A stretch of 64,000 nt of DNA from Flavobacterium sp. UBA7680. GTDB taxonomy: Bacteria > Bacteroidota > Bacteroidia > Flavobacteriales > Flavobacteriaceae. The stretch lies in assembly GCF_002482975.1 (NCBI RefSeq), contig NZ_DLHA01000019.1, forward strand, positions 154,310-218,309, given 5' to 3'. Shown one piece after another: positions 61,510 to 64,000 of the stretch. Within the stretch, counting starts at the first letter, position 1; each line of letters starts with the position of its first letter. The notes below the pieces were generated by a model. That model was not told the origin of the DNA. It was given only the letters and a program-made list of their open reading frames with translations, and searched no databases. The position numbers were made by a program, and so were the translations under genes.

Positions 61510-62454
61510 TTAAAAAAGTGGCAATTCTTCTTTTATTTTTTCCCAAAACGACTCATTAAAAAGATAACTCGAACCCAGAATACTGGTCTGCTCTGTATTA
61601 TCAACAATGCTGACCGCTAATTCTATGTTTCTGTTTTTTAGGCTTTCTTCAAAAGGAGCTAAAAACAAGCGATGTGATTTTGCAATATTTCCTCCAATAA
61701 CCAGTAATCCGGCATTAAATTCCGTAATATAAGGCGCTAAAAATTCAGCCAGATTAAAAGCAAAATTTTTAAAGATTTTTACTGCGTGTTCATTTTCAAT
61801 ATCCGCTATTTCCTTTACTCCGTCTGTTAGCTTTTCACCAGTACTTTGTTCATATTGATTTAAAAACCATCTGGTTGAAAAACAATTATCTGCAAGATCC
61901 CCATTGTATTTTTTATCCCAAAGACAGCCATTATCCGGCACATTATCGCCTTGTGTTATAGGCAGTTTGTTATCTAAAAAAGCGGCTCCAAAACCTGTTC
62001 CTAAAGTTATAGCAATAACCTTTTTATTTTCTGGTTCCTGTTCTTGTTTCAAAACTCCTCCAACTCCAAAACAGCTGGCATCATTGAGAAATCTAAAACT
62101 TACATTTTGTGTTTTTAAGTATTTTAAAAGTTCATCCGGCACAGAAACATTATATAAGGATTCGTATTTATCATTTCCTTCAAACATCGCAATTCCGCTT
62201 TGATACTGAAAAGGCCCAGGCATAGAAAAAGCTATTCCTATTTTTTCATCAGCATCAAATTCCGGAATATTGTGAACTACATCGATGGTATGGTTAATTA
62301 TTTCTGCCCATTTTTCTAAAATAACTTCTTTGGAAGCTTTGCTGTTTACTGCTCCGCTGAAATACGTTCCGTCAATTATTGTAAAAACATTGCTTTGTAT
62401 TGCAGCACTGCTTATATGACTTCCTCCAATATCTACTCCTATTATTATCGACAT
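61510..62454 (-). CDS. ROK family sugar kinase-like protein, atypical
   Basis: 314 aa. The ATPase core is present: GVDIGGSHISSAAI (Asp8, phosphate loop), GIAFSMPGPF, catalytic Asp125 in FLNDASCFGVGG, the second phosphate loop LGTGFGAAFL and adenosine loop GLLVIGGNIAKS. The ROK sugar-binding ExGH and zinc-binding CxCGxxGCxE motifs are missing; ITQGDNVPDNGCLWDKKYNGDLADNC stands in their place with only two cysteines (177, 191). It could still be a glucose or mannose kinase with an altered pocket, or a sugar sensor. A LacI-type operator lies 360 bp upstream in a promoter pointing to it. Cytoplasmic. Confidence 0.85.
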   Translation of the reverse strand: MSIIIGVDIGGSHISSAAIQSNVFTIIDGTYFSGAVNSKASKEVILEKWAEIINHTIDVVHNIPEFDADEKIGIAFSMPGPFQYQSGIAMFEGNDKYESLYNVSVPDELLKYLKTQNVSFRFLNDASCFGVGGVLKQEQEPENKKVIAITLGTGFGAAFLDNKLPITQGDNVPDNGCLWDKKYNGDLADNCFSTRWFLNQYEQSTGEKLTDGVKEIADIENEHAVKIFKNFAFNLAEFLAPYITEFNAGLLVIGGNIAKSHRLFLAPFEESLKNRNIELAVSIVDNTEQTSILGSSYLFNESFWEKIKEELPLF

Positions 62455-63002
62455 CTATTCATTATTTTTAGTAGTTATTTTTAATACTAATTAGACTTTG
62501 TTAACTAAAGCTTTTTTGTAATGGTGTAAGGTTCAAACCTAAAAGGAAAGAATTACAAAATCCAATACTTTATTATCAAAAAGCAATACTATTTACCTCG
62601 TACATCGGAATTTTATCTCACAGCTATTCCGATATTATATACTTTGGGTTAAAACATTAAAAAGTGATTATACGCATTTTGTCACCGGACAGAAAAAACA
62701 ACATACTCTACTCTCATTACACTAAAGCAGTAATATTTTAACTATAAAAACTAGTTATCACTAAACAAATAACATTATAACTAGTTTCTAAATAAATAAG
62801 TTAACAATTGGGACAAATATACTAAAACGTTTTAGTATACAAAACAATTCTTCTTTTATTTTAGTTTTAAGCCAGAGTAAATTTATCTCTGGACTACTTA
62901 ACAAACTAAAACTGGTCTAAAATGCTCCCTTTGTGCCTCCTTAATTTTGAGCTGCCAAATAAAAAAAGCATAAAATTTCCTAACTATTTTAAAAATCAAT
63001 AA
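62455..63002. other. divergent intergenic region of ROK and DoxX genes
   Basis: 548 bp. The operator-promoter (62814-62843) points toward the ROK gene and predicts a leader of about 350 nt with no convincing small ORF. AACTAGTT-type inverted copies lie at about 62747-62789. No clear promoter found for the DoxX gene. Confidence 0.5.
62814..62843 (-). promoter_or_regulatory. promoter with LacI-type operator upstream of ROK gene
   Basis: On the minus strand TTTG (62840-62843), an 18-nt spacer and TATATTTG (62814-62821) form a full Bacteroidota promoter. ACTAAAACGTTTTAGT (62821-62836) fills the spacer and overlaps the -7 box by one base. This is the clearest of the four sites. Confidence 0.8.
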
Positions 63003-63446
63003 ATGAAAAATTCAAACGGAATACCACAATTGTTTCTTCGTATCGCATTAGGATTAGGTTTTATTTTACCGGTCATGGACAGAATTGGATTAATGGGACT
63101 ACCCGGCTCAGGGAAAGTAGCCTGGGGCGACTGGGAACATTTTATAGATTATACTAACACTCTTATTCCATTTGCCAGCAGATCTGTTGCCAATATATTT
63201 GGACTTACGGCTACCATTGCAGAGGTTATTATAGGAATCTGCCTAATCGCAGGACTTAAGATAAAACTAGCCGCTCTTGGCGCAGCCCTTATAACAGCAA
63301 CTTTTGCTGTGTTCATGATTTTCGCATCAGGAATTGGTGCTCCTTTTCAATATCCGGTATTTGTTTTTACAGGAGGTGCATTACTGCTTTCAACATTAGA
63401 TAATTTTAAATGGAGTCTTGATACTTATATAAATAAACCAAATTAA
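63003..63446 (+). CDS. DoxX-like membrane protein
   Basis: 147 aa with four likely membrane helices (about 7-27, 52-77, 80-105, 113-130). FLRIALGLGFILPVMDRIGLMG at the start and LTATIAEVIIGICLIAGLKIKLAALGAALITATF fit the DoxX/DoxD-like family. These small inner-membrane proteins are linked to redox or thiol stress in some bacteria, but their activity is unclear. It is followed at 5 bp by a carboxymuconolactone-decarboxylase-like gene, a frequent pairing, so the two probably form one operon. Divergent from the ROK gene. Confidence 0.82.
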   Translation: MKNSNGIPQLFLRIALGLGFILPVMDRIGLMGLPGSGKVAWGDWEHFIDYTNTLIPFASRSVANIFGLTATIAEVIIGICLIAGLKIKLAALGAALITATFAVFMIFASGIGAPFQYPVFVFTGGALLLSTLDNFKWSLDTYINKPN

Positions 63447-63451
63447 TTAAT

Positions 63452-63901
63452 ATGAAAAAGAGATTGTTATTTCACGATTACCTTCCTGAAGCTTATAAAC
63501 TGATGAAGGAAATTGATGCTGTCGCAAAAGAAGGCATTAAACCCTTATACATTGAAATAATAAAAATCCGCACTTCACAGCTTAACGGATGTGCGTATTG
63601 CCTGAATATGCATACTACAGATGCCATAAAACTTGGAGAAGATCCGCAGCGTCTTAATGTCCTTTCAGCATGGAGAGAAGCTTTGAACTGGTTTACAGAA
63701 GAAGAACAAATTATTCTTCAATTAACCGAAGAAGTTACTCTAATTGGACAACACGGAATAAGCGATAAAGTCTATGATCGCGCAGTTGAATTATTTGGAG
63801 AAGAAAAACTGGCCCGTTTAATTCTTGCGGCAATAAACATAAACAGCTGGACAAGAATTGGTGTAAGCCAGCATCTTCATCCTGTTAAGTATAAAGTTTA
63901 A
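63452..63901 (+). CDS. carboxymuconolactone decarboxylase / AhpD-like protein
   Basis: 149 aa. The AhpD-type active motif is intact: Cys47 and Cys50 in NGCAYCLNMH with His54, after the entry helix EIIKIRTSQL. Proteins with this CxxC-H set act as peroxidase or thiol-disulphide partners rather than as true carboxymuconolactone decarboxylases. Cytoplasmic. Coupled with the DoxX-like gene, which suggests a small redox unit unrelated to the sugar loci. Confidence 0.88.
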   Translation: MKKRLLFHDYLPEAYKLMKEIDAVAKEGIKPLYIEIIKIRTSQLNGCAYCLNMHTTDAIKLGEDPQRLNVLSAWREALNWFTEEEQIILQLTEEVTLIGQHGISDKVYDRAVELFGEEKLARLILAAININSWTRIGVSQHLHPVKYKV

Positions 63902-63912
63902 GTCGCGGTTTT

Positions 63913-63974
63913 CAGTTTTCAGTCGCAGTATTCAGTCGCAGTAAATACTGAAAACTGCGACTGAGACTGAGAAC
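63913..63974. repeat. inverted CAGTCGCAGT-type repeat at the window end
   Basis: TTTTCAGTCGCAGTATT, a second CAGTCGCAGT, then AATACTGAAAACTGCGACTG and a CTGAGACTGAG tail: a long imperfect hairpin 12 nt after the last stop codon. It may end transcription of the pair or be a dispersed repeat. Confidence 0.6.
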
Positions 63975-64000
63975 TAATAAAAAAACTATTCATCCAGATC

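Overview
The window looks like the chromosome of a Flavobacterium or close relative (Bacteroidota). It is AT-rich, its promoters fit the TTTG / TAnnTTTG pattern of that phylum, and it carries two SusC/SusD pairs, a hybrid two-component regulator and a type IX secretion tail. The genus is an inference. No rRNA, tRNA or CRISPR array was seen.

Layout. (1) 1-2.25 kb: a small secreted protein, a Gfo/Idh/MocA oxidoreductase and a divergent HxlR regulator. (2) 2.3-9.5 kb: an accessory block of small unknown genes and two transposase units (IS3-like and IS1595-like). It contains several genes under 60 codons (47, 39, 54 and 51 aa), a nested inverted repeat of about 130 bp, and a perfect 24-bp inverted repeat at its two edges (2278-2301 and 9472-9495). 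(3) 9.5-10.7 kb: a TonB-domain lipoprotein and a DUF1080 hydrolase. (4) 10.8-27.9 kb, all on the minus strand: polysaccharide locus 1 with susC-susD-susE, GH43-ricin-T9SS, GH31, GH43, GH31 and GH43. (5) 28.3-39.5 kb: a hybrid two-component regulator (+), an MFS sugar porter (-), and GH3 and GH2 (+). (6) 39.6-59.8 kb, minus strand: GH78, then an alpha-mannan type locus 2 (in transcription order susC-susD-susE, GH76, GH2, GH92, GH125, GH92, GH97). (7) 60.3-63.9 kb: a LacI-type repressor, an unusual ROK kinase, DoxX and a carboxymuconolactone-decarboxylase-like protein.

How it works together. SusC/D/E import oligosaccharides at the outer membrane; surface and periplasmic glycosidases trim them; an MFS porter and a ROK kinase may take up and phosphorylate the monosaccharide. 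Two regulatory circuits can be read from the DNA. A perfect palindrome, ACTAAAACGTTTTAGT, occurs four times: before the 26.6-kb GH31, between the MFS and GH3 genes, before susC of locus 2, and before the ROK gene. At two of these it lies one base into a perfect -7 box, and at the other two one base into a near-match. This suggests one LacI regulon spanning both loci. Separately, an 83-bp block with a CACAATTGTG-centred dyad is shared by the susC promoter of locus 1 and the region between the hybrid regulator and the 26.8-kb GH43 gene. It is a candidate hybrid-regulator target.

Most novel material: the 51-aa hydrophobic peptide gene that shares its upstream region with a transposase gene; two small MKTL-type paralogues with a common leader; the IS3-like unit with a second ORF copying only the DNA-binding part of its transposase; the nested inverted repeat at 5.2 kb; and the REP-like palindromes at 42.3-42.7 kb.
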